Source of the DNA: an uncultured Paracoccaceae bacterium
GTDB lineage: Bacteria > Pseudomonadota > Alphaproteobacteria > Rhodobacterales > Rhodobacteraceae
Direction: 5' to 3'
Assembly: GCA_958439195.1 (NCBI GenBank)
Contig: OY288156.1
Coordinates: forward strand, 162,501 to 210,563
Length of the DNA stretch: 48,063 bases
Shown: positions 1 to 10,584 of the stretch, piece after piece
Layout: each line of letters begins with the position of its first letter
Position numbering within the stretch: the first letter of the stretch is position 1
Made by a program: the position numbers and the translations under genes
Notes under the pieces: generated by a model
What the model was told of the DNA's origin: nothing
The model's input: only the letters and a program-made list of their open reading frames with translations
Databases searched by the model: none

Positions 1-722
<722 letters not shown>

Positions 723-851
723 TCCAGAAACAGCAAGGTCATAGACCAAGCCTGGAAACAGTCAAAAGCAAACACAGACTTGGAACAATACTGATGAAGC
801 GCGTATGATGCAGGTCATCCTTGAACCTCCACCAAACGCGCGTGTTTCTTC

Positions 852-975
852 CTTGGTTTGGTGGTCATAGCACGAGCAAAACACCCGGTCCCTTCCCGAA
901 CCCGGCCGTTAAGTGCCGTCGCGCCAATGGTACTCCGTCTCAAGACGCGGGAGAGTAGGTCACCGCCAAACCTAG
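852..975 (+). rRNA. rrf: 5S ribosomal RNA
   Basis: The sequence has the standard alphaproteobacterial 5S pattern: a GGTTTGGTGG start, the core GAGCAAAACACCCGGTCCC, and a closing ACCGCCAAACC. The first and last ten bases pair as the terminal stem with one mismatch. The ends are inferred from this stem, so each may be off by a few bases. Confidence 0.93.
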
Positions 976-1056
976 AAAGAAACACACAAAAAACTCTCAA
1001 AAACGATGACACATTCCCCGATCGCAACACAAAAAGCCCTCGGGATACACAACGGA

Positions 1057-2742
<1,686 letters not shown>

Positions 2743-2808
2743 GGCGGGGGACTCATCTGTGTGGGGTAGGGGGGATGGCTTGGCCTCACTCTCGCATTGA
2801 CGAAGCCT

Positions 2809-2832
2809 TTTGTGTAGAGTGTATTACACAAA
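2809..2832 (+). promoter_or_regulatory. Operator-like inverted repeat over the XRE start codon
   Basis: TTTGTGTA (2809-2816) and TACACAAA (2825-2832) are perfect 8-bp inverted arms, the right one ending on the A of the downstream ATG. Nested inside is a second palindrome, GTGTA-T-TACAC (2819-2829), giving three TGTGTA-type half-sites. Binding here would block translation start and probably transcription of the XRE gene, so autoregulation is inferred. The site also sits upstream of the divergent recombinase gene. Confidence 0.6.
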
Positions 2833-3128
2833 TGAAGTTTGGTCCCCATATCCGTGAAACCCGTGAAGCCAAGAATATTGGTCTGCGCGAACTCGCCCGC
2901 CTCCTCGACATCGAGCCCGCGTACCTCTCCAAGATCGAACGTGAGATATTTGCGCCGCCGTCAGAGGCATTGATCGTTAAGATCGCAGGGCATCTAGGGG
3001 AAGATCCGGACAGGCTGTTGGCACTGGCAGGGAAGATACCGTCAGACGTGAAGGACGCGATCATCCAGAGCCAAGGGGAGCTGGCGAAGATCGTCAGAGA
3101 ATGGGCGACGAATAGAAGCGGAAGCTGA
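2832..3128 (+). CDS. Small XRE-family DNA-binding regulator
   Basis: A 98-aa protein. A helix-turn-helix of the lambda-Cro/C1 type occupies about residues 5-62, with the typical LRELARLLDIEPAYLSKIERE recognition segment and a C-terminal helical tail. The start is set at the ATG at 2832 because the family pattern begins right there; an upstream in-frame extension is not family-like. It is transcribed away from the serine recombinase across a short shared upstream region holding an inverted repeat. It therefore probably controls the recombinase, itself, or both, as repressors beside integrase genes commonly do. The target is inferred, not shown. Confidence 0.85.
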   Translation: MKFGPHIRETREAKNIGLRELARLLDIEPAYLSKIEREIFAPPSEALIVKIAGHLGEDPDRLLALAGKIPSDVKDAIIQSQGELAKIVREWATNRSGS

Positions 3129-3361
3129 GACGTCGAAAGCGGCCCATAGCTGCCGCTCGGCAAGGTGGCCGGCGCTGCAGTGCAGCTTCACCAGACCGGT
3201 CTATTGCATATGCGGCAGCATTTTCGGTGGGTGAGCGTCGGCAGAGTGGGACAAAATGCCGATTCGCTGCGGTTACTCAGCCGCTTTGGCGTGATCTCAA
3301 TTAAAGCAGCAAAGCGCCCGATGGTTTGCACCGGGCACCTCTTTCTCAAGGCAGCTCAAGA

Positions 3362-4006
3362 TTACTTGGCAGCGAGGATGTCAAAATTACGGACGTTTGC
3401 CACCACACCGTCGTTCCATCCGCCAGCGACCAGTTCCGAAGCCCTTTCATTCAGCAGCTTGGCAACTTGTCCGGCAAAGTGCGCTTCGCGGCCAGAGTTG
3501 TCGGCAAAGATGTCGAAGATGGCAAAGTTGCTCTCGTCAATTTGCAGCGCCGCCCAGAACAAAGTTTTTGGTTCGGTATCTGCGACGATGGGGCCGGCGG
3601 CGGTCAGCAAAGCTGCCAGTTCGGGGCCTTTACCTGGAGCAGCTTCGAGTTTGATGTAAGTTGCGGCCGTTGCCGTGCAGTGATCAACCGGCGCCTTTAC
3701 CGACAGGACATCGGAGTCGTTGATATTCGCGACAACACCGTCTTCCCATCCACCGTCAACCAGCGCGTCGGCGTTTTGGTTCAAAGCCGCAGCAACCGCT
3801 CCAGAGAAGTGAGCGTCGCGTGCTTCTCCATCTGCGAAGATGTCAAAGATTGCGAGCGTATCGTCGGCTTGCAGAGCAAACCAAAGGACAGTGCCCGGCT
3901 CTGTATCCCGCACGATTGGTGCCGCACCAGCCAAAAACTCCGCGAAGGCTTCGGTCTGGCCGTCGGCGGCGGGCATCGCGATGTAGCTGGCAGTATGACG
4001 TTCCAT
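3362..4006 (-). CDS. Tandem ABM/quinol-monooxygenase-like protein
   Basis: A 214-aa protein made of two tandem copies of an antibiotic-biosynthesis-monooxygenase-like (dimeric alpha-beta barrel) domain, about residues 5-100 and 115-210. Both repeats share the order AAPIV(R/A)DTEP, then a W/F-x-ALQ strand, then (A)IFDIFAD, then a helix, then GGW(E/N)DGVVAN. In this fold a dimer normally makes one barrel, so the duplicate may work as a single-chain barrel. Some relatives are cofactor-free monooxygenases and others have no known enzyme activity, so the substrate is unknown. No signal peptide is visible, so it should be cytosolic. It is divergent from a LysR regulator, which probably controls it. 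Confidence 0.8.
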   Translation of the reverse strand: MERHTASYIAMPAADGQTEAFAEFLAGAAPIVRDTEPGTVLWFALQADDTLAIFDIFADGEARDAHFSGAVAAALNQNADALVDGGWEDGVVANINDSDVLSVKAPVDHCTATAATYIKLEAAPGKGPELAALLTAAGPIVADTEPKTLFWAALQIDESNFAIFDIFADNSGREAHFAGQVAKLLNERASELVAGGWNDGVVANVRNFDILAAK

Positions 4007-4174
4007 CGGGTTATCCTATGCAGTTGCAGAAGTTGTGATTAGAGCCAGTGCGGCGAGTGTCTGATGGATTTGGGGGTTCATGGTCGTCCCCCAACTTGAA
4101 GTGCGTCGCCTTTAGTTTCGATACACCCTTGTCCCATGCCGGATACGTCGGATTCCAATTCCGAAAATCTATTC

Positions 4175-4197
4175 TTCGATAGACATGGACTATTGAA
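4175..4197. promoter_or_regulatory. LysR-type binding box
   Basis: TTCGATAG (4175-4182), a 7-base spacer and CTATTGAA (4190-4197) form an inverted repeat with one mismatch and the T-N11-A form typical of LysR-family sites. It lies 44 bases before the LysR start codon, between the divergent LysR and ABM-like genes, so one site could serve both promoters. Confidence 0.55.
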
Positions 4198-4241
4198 GTT
4201 GGTTTGATGGCGTGGCCGGAGATGTGACGGAGAATGCGGCA

Positions 4242-5114
4242 ATGGAAATGAACCAGGTCAGGTATTTTCTCGCTGTCTGCCAGCACCGAAACTTCACCCA
4301 CGCAGCCAGTGCTTCCAATGTCTCCCAGCCTTCCTTAACGACGGCGATCAAGAAACTTGAAGACGAACTTGGAGGTGACCTATTTGTCAGGGACCGTGCG
4401 GGCTGCAGGTTGACGGCCCTCGGAAAACTCATGCGGCCAAGGTTGCAGAAAATATTCGACGAGACGCGACAGGCGAAGGCCGAAGCGGTCCGTCATATGC
4501 GCTTGGAGCGGGTTCCAATCTCTGTCGGTGTCGGCGAAACGATTGGCCACAGCAGAATTTCTGCAGCTATGGAGCGTATGCGCAATCGAGTGCCGCAAGC
4601 CGAAATCGAACTGATCGTCGCGACATCCTCCGAGCTTCTTGCCGGGTTGCGAGATGGTGACTTTGACGTTGTCGTCACCGCGGACAAGGTCAGTGAAGAC
4701 CTCTATCGTATAGATTATCTCTATGAAGAGGACTACAAGGTTGTGGTATCAAAGTCGCATCCGTTGTCTGAACTAAAGGCGATTTCTCTTTCGACGCTTG
4801 CTCAAACTGACATGCTTGACCGACTGAATTGCGAAATGCGGGATACTTTGCATGGAACCTGCGCGGATCATGGTCACGAACTTTACGCCGCCTATCGGTC
4901 AAATCGCGTGGATTGGTTGGTCGATCTTGCCCGACAGGGATCGGGTGCGGTGATCCTGCCAGTCACAGCTATTCCTTTAGACATCGGCCTAGTGTCTATA
5001 CCCATCGATGGCCTTGAAATATCAAGAACTGTTTTGGCCCTTCGATATCGGCACCAAACGACGAGACCAGAGACAAATGATCTGATCCGCGAGATGATGC
5101 GAACGCAAGCGTAG
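4242..5114 (+). CDS. LysR-family transcriptional regulator
   Basis: A 290-aa LysR regulator. The N-terminal winged HTH covers about residues 1-62, with the family pattern VRYFLAVCQHRNFTHAA and a recognition helix QPSLTTAIKKLEDELGG. The rest is a periplasmic-binding-protein-like effector domain (about 90-290). The ATG at 4242 is chosen because CGGAG (4228-4232) lies nine bases upstream and the family start follows at once; a GTG at 4212 would add ten residues. It is divergent from the tandem ABM-like gene with an inverted repeat between them, the classic arrangement for LysR control of a neighbour. The inducer cannot be read from sequence. Confidence 0.88.
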   Translation: MEMNQVRYFLAVCQHRNFTHAASASNVSQPSLTTAIKKLEDELGGDLFVRDRAGCRLTALGKLMRPRLQKIFDETRQAKAEAVRHMRLERVPISVGVGETIGHSRISAAMERMRNRVPQAEIELIVATSSELLAGLRDGDFDVVVTADKVSEDLYRIDYLYEEDYKVVVSKSHPLSELKAISLSTLAQTDMLDRLNCEMRDTLHGTCADHGHELYAAYRSNRVDWLVDLARQGSGAVILPVTAIPLDIGLVSIPIDGLEISRTVLALRYRHQTTRPETNDLIREMMRTQA

Positions 5115-5625
5115 TGAGTTTGGCAATCGACAGTGGCCCATCGTGTATCATTCTGCACTTAGGGCTCAGACTAGGCTTTCGTGGCATCAGGCTCGAATTA
5201 CGAGTGACCCTGAAATCGGGGGGTAGGTCACGTCGTGCTTCGTGCAGCATGGCAGGGCGCTAACGCTGACGCTGACGCTGAGACCATAATTGCCGCTTTC
5301 ATGTCTCAGACAGTGTGTCTTTTGCACTCGCAGCGAAAGTCGGCAATCCGCCCATCGCGCCATGCATGTCGGACCCGGCCCTTAGCCGAACTCGACGCAT
5401 CACGAACCGAACGTTGGCCTCGAGCCATTGTTGCCTAATGCTACGGGATGCGCGCATGTCTGCCATCTCGCCGCGCGGGCATAAACTTGAAAGATCAACG
5501 GCGGTTTTGCCAAGCGTTTGTGGCGCAAGATTTTTGAACGATTTCGGTGCTTGTGTCATGTGTGACGACAAGGAGCGGTTTTGTTAGAAAAAATGAATAA
5601 GAAATATTGTCGCATAATTTTTCTG
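5115..5625. other. Non-coding stretch before the UDG-like operon
   Basis: About 510 bases with overlapping short ORFs on both strands, none resembling a protein. A hexamer (CGCTGA) is repeated three times near 5266-5282. The part around 5330-5480 looks like a decayed repeat or gene remnant but is not identifiable. Base composition turns AT-rich after 5580, just before the promoter region of the next operon. Confidence 0.5.
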
Positions 5626-5674
5626 TTGACTCCGAATAGGTGATGCGGCAATGTTGTGGCATCACCAATGGAGG
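5626..5674 (+). promoter_or_regulatory. Putative promoter, operator and RBS of the UDG-like operon
   Basis: A -35-like TTGACT lies at 5626-5631; no convincing -10 was found. A perfect inverted repeat, GGTGATGC (5639-5646) and GCATCACC (5659-5666) with a 12-base spacer, follows. Its half-site centres are 20 bases apart, two helical turns, as for a dimeric HTH protein. GGAGG (5670-5674) is five bases from the ATG of the first gene. The repeat sits between promoter and RBS, a repressing position. The HTH protein encoded third in the operon is the obvious candidate binder, but that is inference. Confidence 0.6.
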
Positions 5675-5679
5675 TTTTC

Positions 5680-5949
5680 ATGCGGATGACGCGACATGCA
5701 ACCGAACGACAGACATGGCGGAACTTGCCGATAGATATTCTTCAGCTCATCCAGTCTCACGGAGCGCCCGTTCATTCCCGGGGCGCTCTTTCGGTGATGT
5801 TGGATGACGGGACACTCGACCTGATTGCAGAAGGCGATATTCGCCGCCGCCAATCTCTCCTCCGCTACCGGGGAGTGTATCTGGTCGAATCCGATAACGG
5901 CACCGTCATCACCGCTGCTCGGCGCGCCCGCCGCCAGCGCCGCCGCTAA
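5680..5949 (+). CDS. Small DUF4258-like protein, first gene of the UDG-like operon
   Basis: An 89-aa basic protein. It opens with a TRHATERQ motif and ends in a strand-rich segment (YLVESDNGTVITAARR) followed by an arginine-rich tail. This order resembles DUF4258/BrnT-type small proteins of the RelE-like fold, some of which are toxins or RNases; the match is by eye only. The ATG at 5680 is preferred over an upstream in-frame ATG because GGAGG lies five bases before it. Its stop codon overlaps the next ATG by one base (TAATG), implying translational coupling. It could equally be a small accessory protein with no toxic role. Confidence 0.7.
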   Translation: MRMTRHATERQTWRNLPIDILQLIQSHGAPVHSRGALSVMLDDGTLDLIAEGDIRRRQSLLRYRGVYLVESDNGTVITAARRARRQRRR

Positions 5950-6761
5950 TGCAACCTCTACGGAGTTCCCAAACCTTGGAACAAGATCTTTCCCTCGCCA
6001 CGACCCATTTCGGCCGCCTCACCGCTGCCCCTGCCGCTAACTTGCTGGACAGCGGAGCCCTGACAATCGCTCAAGATCGTTATCTCAAAATCGCCTATGC
6101 GCCCTTCGATCATGTAGCCCGGAAAGCTAGGCTTGTGATCGTAGGTATTACCCCTGGCAGGGTGCAGACGTTAAATGCCCTATCAGCTGCCCAAAATGCC
6201 CTCGAAAGTGGCAGCTCTATTCGCGAAGCCCTCGCAGTGGCTAAATTGACTGGCAGCTTCAGCGGGCCGCTCAGAGCAAACCTTGTGGCAATGCTGGATG
6301 CAATCGGCGTGGCTGAGCATTTGGGCGTCCAAACCACCGCTGAAATCTTCCGTCCCGGCTCGCAGGACGTGCACTTCACATCGGCTCTGCGGTATCCGGT
6401 TTTCGTCAACGGTAAGAACTATAACGGCACTCCAGACATGCTAAAAACACCGATTCTGAGCCGGATGGTCGAGACGTATCTGTCTGAGGAGGCCCGGATG
6501 CTGCCGGACGCCCTTTGGCTACCTCTCGGTCCGCAACCTGAGGCAGCGCTAGTACGCCTCGCTCGGCAAGGTCTTCTCGACAGGAAAAAAATATTGGGTG
6601 GACTGCCGCATCCGAGTGGAGCGAACGCTGAACGCGTCGCGGTATTCCTTGGGAGGAAGCCGCCTGAACTCGCGTCGCGGCAGACAAACCCAATCAAGCT
6701 CCTGAGCGCATTTAGGATGCTCACAAACCAGATAAACGCGCTGAAGGGAGCATCGGCATGA
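5949..6761 (+). CDS. Uracil-DNA-glycosylase-superfamily-like protein
   Basis: A 270-aa protein. The segment LVIVGITPG (about residues 62-70) matches the first active-site motif of the UDG superfamily. GGLPHPSGAN (about 218-227) matches the second, with the HPS tripeptide that contacts DNA, and a TSALRYP segment lies between. The family flips a base out of DNA and cuts its glycosidic bond. The acidic or Asn catalytic residue right after motif 1 is not obvious here (GRVQ), so activity or base specificity may be changed. It is coupled on both sides, overlapping the gene before by one base and the gene after by four. The spacing of the motifs and the extra N terminus differ from housekeeping Ung, pointing to an accessory, possibly defence-related role. 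Confidence 0.72.
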   Translation: MQPLRSSQTLEQDLSLATTHFGRLTAAPAANLLDSGALTIAQDRYLKIAYAPFDHVARKARLVIVGITPGRVQTLNALSAAQNALESGSSIREALAVAKLTGSFSGPLRANLVAMLDAIGVAEHLGVQTTAEIFRPGSQDVHFTSALRYPVFVNGKNYNGTPDMLKTPILSRMVETYLSEEARMLPDALWLPLGPQPEAALVRLARQGLLDRKKILGGLPHPSGANAERVAVFLGRKPPELASRQTNPIKLLSAFRMLTNQINALKGASA

Positions 6762-7669
6762 ATCAAATAGTGAGCATTCCGCACGACTGGTCCGAGATTG
6801 AGGTGCAGGTTCGCGAGGCAATAATCGCCATGGCGTCCATACTTCAGAACTTTGGTCCCCAAGACAATGGCGCGACAGTCACCGCGTTTTTCGGCCTTCC
6901 TGTTGAGATTGCCGGTCGGGGATGGATGAGCGTCGAGGAAATTGAGGGCATCGACTTTACTCGGCACGGCCTTTATCGGCATGCCCGCGCAGCTTGGTGC
7001 TATGCCTACCAACTAGAAGGCTGGGAAAACTTCACGGTCGAGTATTTTCATGAGATAGCCTGCGGTTTGCTCAGCGGCGGCTATGCGCTCACCGATAGTG
7101 AAGGAGAGCCAACCGGCCTCGACTTCAGAAATGATATGCCGCTGCGGCGGGTCTTCGAAACGGCCTATGCTCGCTGGGACTGGACGAAGAATGGTAGTGA
7201 CTTGACGGTTAGACAACTGTCGCTTCTTTCGAGCATGGCAGAAGCTACGGTACGCTCCTCCCTGAGCAAAGAAGGGTTCAAGTTAGAACCGCCGAAAACG
7301 GTAAACCCCGACAATTCGTCCCATACCTTGTCGGCAAATGACGCCGTGCAATGGCTCAGCCGCCGTCGTGGTTTTATACAAAATGCGGCCGGTTCTTCGC
7401 CCGAACGATACCGCATGGCAATACGCGAGACGCTTGCTGACCTATCAATCCCATTCCCGACAGTCGTAAAGCGGATCTCTGACCTGGCTGGACTCTCCGA
7501 AGTGAATGGACCAAAGGTTGATCGGCAATGGTATGCCGGGCTAGTCGACGGTCGCGCTGTTGCGCCAGACTTGGAAGCCCTAGTGGCGCTTGCTGACGCT
7601 TTCGATGTGCCACGTGCTGATTTTGCTGCCAGAGGTGTGCGGCATCTTCTTGAGTTAGAAAGCAGCTAA
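6758..7669 (+). CDS. HTH-containing protein, third gene of the UDG-like operon
   Basis: A 303-aa protein of no recognised family. Residues 1-140 are a mixed alpha/beta region rich in Trp and Tyr. At about 146-215 the sequence reads like a helix-turn-helix or MerR/excisionase-type segment (LTVRQLSLLSSMAEATVRSSL, then ANDAVQWLSRRRGFI). The C-terminal 60 residues include PDLEALVALADAFDVP, as at the end of XRE domains. It probably binds DNA, and the inverted repeat ahead of the operon is a likely site. Its ATG overlaps the UDG-like stop (ATGA). The stop at 7669 is followed by about 190 bases without a gene, then by IS21. It could be a regulator, an antitoxin-like partner, or a targeting subunit for the glycosylase-like protein. 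Confidence 0.7.
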   Translation: MNQIVSIPHDWSEIEVQVREAIIAMASILQNFGPQDNGATVTAFFGLPVEIAGRGWMSVEEIEGIDFTRHGLYRHARAAWCYAYQLEGWENFTVEYFHEIACGLLSGGYALTDSEGEPTGLDFRNDMPLRRVFETAYARWDWTKNGSDLTVRQLSLLSSMAEATVRSSLSKEGFKLEPPKTVNPDNSSHTLSANDAVQWLSRRRGFIQNAAGSSPERYRMAIRETLADLSIPFPTVVKRISDLAGLSEVNGPKVDRQWYAGLVDGRAVAPDLEALVALADAFDVPRADFAARGVRHLLELESS

Positions 7670-7958
7670 ATCGCCACAGTCCGGCAGTGTTTAGGGGGTG
7701 CGGATGTCCTTTTATTGCACCCTGTTTTAATGAGTTTTGTCACATGACCGCGCCAGAACCTAACGTCTTGAGAAATCACATGTTTTCGGTAGCGGACCTA
7801 AGCTTCCGTCGACATTACCGTCTTCGAACCTTCTTCGCGATCACATCGGCATAAAGCCTCCCTGTTGATTTCCACTGAGAACTGACCCGGGTTTTCCATC
7901 GAGATTTGACCCACCTTTGATTATGGATTTCGTGTCAGTCGTGGGTCAAGGACGGGTT

Positions 7959-8729
7959 TCACTCCTTCTTTTTTCGGGTTGTTGCGGCTGAACTGGCCTT
8001 GAAGCGGAAGCTGTCGTTTCCGGTCTCCAAGATGTGGCAGCGGTGGGTGAGGCGGTCGAGCAAGGCCGTGGTCATCTTGGCGTCGCCAAAAACCGTTGCC
8101 CATTCGCTGAAGCTGAGGTTGGTGGTGATGACGACGCTGGTTCGCTCGTAAAGCTTGCTCAGCAAGTGGAACAGCAGCGCCCCGCCTGAGGCGCTGAACG
8201 GCAGGTATCCAAGCTCGTCGAGGATGACGAGGTCGAGCTTGGTCAGGCCTTCTGCAATCTGTCCGGCCTTGCCCTTGGCCTTTTCCTGTTCGAGGGCATT
8301 GACCAATTCGATGGTGGAGAAGAAGCGGACCTTGCGGCGATGATGCTCGATGGCCTGGATGCCGAGGGCCGTCGCGACATGGGTCTTGCCGGTTCCCGGC
8401 CCCCCGATCAGCACGACATTCTGGGCGCCGTCCATGAACTCACTGCGATGGAGGGTCCGGACGGTAGCCTCGTTGATCTCACTGGCGGCGAAGTCAAAGC
8501 CCGCGAGGTCCTTGTAGGCCGGGAAGCGCGCTGCCTTCATGTGGTAGGCGATCGAGCGCACTTCGCGTTCGGCCAATTCTGCCTTCAGAAGTTGCGACAG
8601 GATCGGGATGGCGGCTTCAAAAGCCGGAGCCCCTTGCTCGATGAGATCCTCGACGGCTTGAGCCATGCCATACATCTTCAGGCTGCGGAGCATGATGACG
8701 ATGGCCGCGGCGGCGGGGTCATGACGCAT
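7959..8729 (-). CDS. istB: IS21 helper ATPase IstB, copy 1
   Basis: A 256-aa AAA+ ATPase that loads the IstA transposase onto target DNA. Walker A is GGPGTGKTH (about residues 107-115) and Walker B is LVILDELGYLPF (about 169-180), the usual IstB/DnaC-like pattern. The ATG at 8729 is chosen because typical IstB proteins begin near MRHDP; it overlaps the istA stop by 11 bases. It differs from copy 2 by at least one residue: GALLFH here, GALPFH there. It appears intact. Confidence 0.93.
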   Translation of the reverse strand: MRHDPAAAAIVIMLRSLKMYGMAQAVEDLIEQGAPAFEAAIPILSQLLKAELAEREVRSIAYHMKAARFPAYKDLAGFDFAASEINEATVRTLHRSEFMDGAQNVVLIGGPGTGKTHVATALGIQAIEHHRRKVRFFSTIELVNALEQEKAKGKAGQIAEGLTKLDLVILDELGYLPFSASGGALLFHLLSKLYERTSVVITTNLSFSEWATVFGDAKMTTALLDRLTHRCHILETGNDSFRFKASSAATTRKKKE

Positions 8730-10251
8730 GGCGGCCTCCCGCAATTTGGCTGCGCAGGGCGTCATAGCGCTCGACATTGGCCTTGGGCTCACGCCGCAGG
8801 GTCAGCGCTTGTGGGGTATCCAGCGGCGGACCATCGATGACCTTGCCGTCGACCAGGCGGTGCAGGAGGTTCAACACGTGGGTCTTGGTGGGCACGCCCT
8901 CCGCCAAGGCCAGCTCCACGGCGGTCAGCACGGCTTGCTCATCATGGTGCAAGACAAGCGCAAGGATATCGACCATCTCGCGATCACCACCAGGCTTGCG
9001 GAGCATATGGTCCTGCAACTGTCTGAAGGCAGGCGGCAATTCCAGAAAGGGTGCCCCGTTCCTGAGCGCGCCCGGCTTGCGTTGCACGACCGCCAGATAA
9101 TGCCGCCAGTCGTAGACCGTCTTCGCGGGCTGCTTATGACTGCGCTGAATGATGCGGATATGTTCGCACAGGATATGGCCTTCCGCAGCCACGACCAGCC
9201 GGTCGGGGTAGACGCGAAGGCTGACTGGCCGGTTCGCAAATGATGCTGGAACACTGTAGCGGTTGCGTTCAAAGCTGATCAGGCAGGTGGGCGAGACGCG
9301 CTTGCTGATCTCGATGAAGCCGTCGAAGGCCACTGGCAGGGGCATCAAGGCTGCCCGTTCCTCAGCCCAGACATCGGCGATTGTTCCAGGCAGCGTGCCA
9401 TGTGCGGTCTCGTGCCACAGCGCGACGCAACGTTGTTCCAGCCAGTCATTCAGCGCGGCAAGATCGGGAAAGTCCGGCATGCCTTGCAGCATCTGATGAC
9501 GGGAGTCGCGGACGTTCTTCTCGACCTGCCCTTTCTCCCACCCTGCTGCCGGATTGCAGAAATCTGGCTCGAAGACATAGTGGTTCGCCATGGCCAAAAA
9601 GCGGATATTGACCTGCCGCGCCTTACCGCGGCCCACAAGATCCACCGCCGTCTTCATGTTATCGTAGATCCCGCGTTCTGGCACGCCGCCGAACACCCGG
9701 AACGCATGCCAGTGCGCGTCGAACAGCATCTCATGGGTCTGCAAGGGATAGGCCCGCAGAAGGAAGGCCCGGCTGTGAGACAGCTTGATATGCGCCATCT
9801 GCAGCTTCATCCGCTCGCCGCCGATGACCGCAAAGTCCTCGCTCCAGTCAAACTGGAACGCCTCGCCCGGGCGGAAAGCCAGCGGGACGAAGGTGCCGCG
9901 CCCCGTCGTTTGCTCGTCGCGCTGACGATCGGCACGCCACTGCCGTGCAAAGGCCGCCACCCGGTTGTAGGAGCCGGTGAAGCCAAGAGCGACGAGATCG
10001 GCATGCATCTTCTTCAGCGTGTGCCGATCTTTGCGTCCCTTCTTCGCATTGGTCTTAAGCCAGCCTGCCAGCGTCTCGGCAAATGGATCAAGCTTGCTCA
10101 ACCGTTCCGGCGTCGCAAACTTGGGCTCGATCACATCAGCCTTCAGATACTTCTTGATGGTATTGCGCGACACTCCGGTGCGGCGCTCGATCTCCCGGAT
10201 CGCCAAACCCTGACGTAGGCGCAGCTTCCGGATCACGTTGAGTAGTCCCAT
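8719..10251 (-). CDS. istA: IS21 transposase IstA, copy 1
   Basis: A 510-aa DDE transposase. An N-terminal HTH (LAIREIERRTGVSRNTIKKYL, about residues 13-33) precedes an RNase-H-like core whose FDWSED segment gives the first catalytic Asp. GIYDNMKT gives the second, and a Glu near KGQVEKNVRD is the likely third. The ATG at 10251 is preferred because AAGGAG lies eight bases upstream. Compared with copy 2 it has Leu for Ser in PERLSKLD. It is in an operon with istB. Confidence 0.93.
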   Translation of the reverse strand: MGLLNVIRKLRLRQGLAIREIERRTGVSRNTIKKYLKADVIEPKFATPERLSKLDPFAETLAGWLKTNAKKGRKDRHTLKKMHADLVALGFTGSYNRVAAFARQWRADRQRDEQTTGRGTFVPLAFRPGEAFQFDWSEDFAVIGGERMKLQMAHIKLSHSRAFLLRAYPLQTHEMLFDAHWHAFRVFGGVPERGIYDNMKTAVDLVGRGKARQVNIRFLAMANHYVFEPDFCNPAAGWEKGQVEKNVRDSRHQMLQGMPDFPDLAALNDWLEQRCVALWHETAHGTLPGTIADVWAEERAALMPLPVAFDGFIEISKRVSPTCLISFERNRYSVPASFANRPVSLRVYPDRLVVAAEGHILCEHIRIIQRSHKQPAKTVYDWRHYLAVVQRKPGALRNGAPFLELPPAFRQLQDHMLRKPGGDREMVDILALVLHHDEQAVLTAVELALAEGVPTKTHVLNLLHRLVDGKVIDGPPLDTPQALTLRREPKANVERYDALRSQIAGGRHAS

Positions 10252-10584
10252 GTCGATCACTCCTTTGACCCCCTCGCTCTTCGCTCGGGGGAGGGTCACA
10301 TGGGTCAAATCTCAATGGAAATTATCCGCCTACCCGGGTCAGTTCTCAGTGGAAATCAACAGTTGCTTCTCAAAGCGCAAGTGCAGACGGACCGAGAAAA
10401 GTAGTTGCTGGACACCGCCATAAACCGGTTGCTGATGCGCTTGGTTATATCATGCATTTCTGCAACCGCTGCCAAATGTATTTAAACTATGTTGCCTCCA
10501 GTAAAATTAAATTGAAGTACGCGCTGTGGTCGCTTAGTATTGCCGTCGAAACTGGCGCTAGTTCGGACAGGGGGCAAACTTATA

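Larger units (their letters stand above)
7863..10361 (-). mobile_element. IS21-family insertion sequence, copy 1
   Basis: A 2,499-bp element with TG...CA ends. About 30 bases at each end form an inverted repeat starting TGTTGATTTCCACTG, and inner repeats of the type TTTGACCCA lie just inside, as in other IS21 elements. It carries istA and istB reading leftward. A near-identical copy in the opposite orientation is at 20462-22960. No target-site duplication is visible at its flanks, which suggests rearrangement after insertion. Confidence 0.92.

Noticed and set aside
5299..5587. Overlapping 90-codon frames on both strands
   Set aside because: Neither resembles a protein or has a convincing RBS; composition suggests a decayed repeat.
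7800..7862. Gene end on the reverse strand interrupted by IS21 copy 1
   Set aside because: A short open frame ends here, but no matching part is seen beyond the IS, and the residues are not recognisable.
8725..10218. Long frames on the strand opposite istA
   Set aside because: They are antisense shadows of the transposase, repeated identically in the second IS21 copy.
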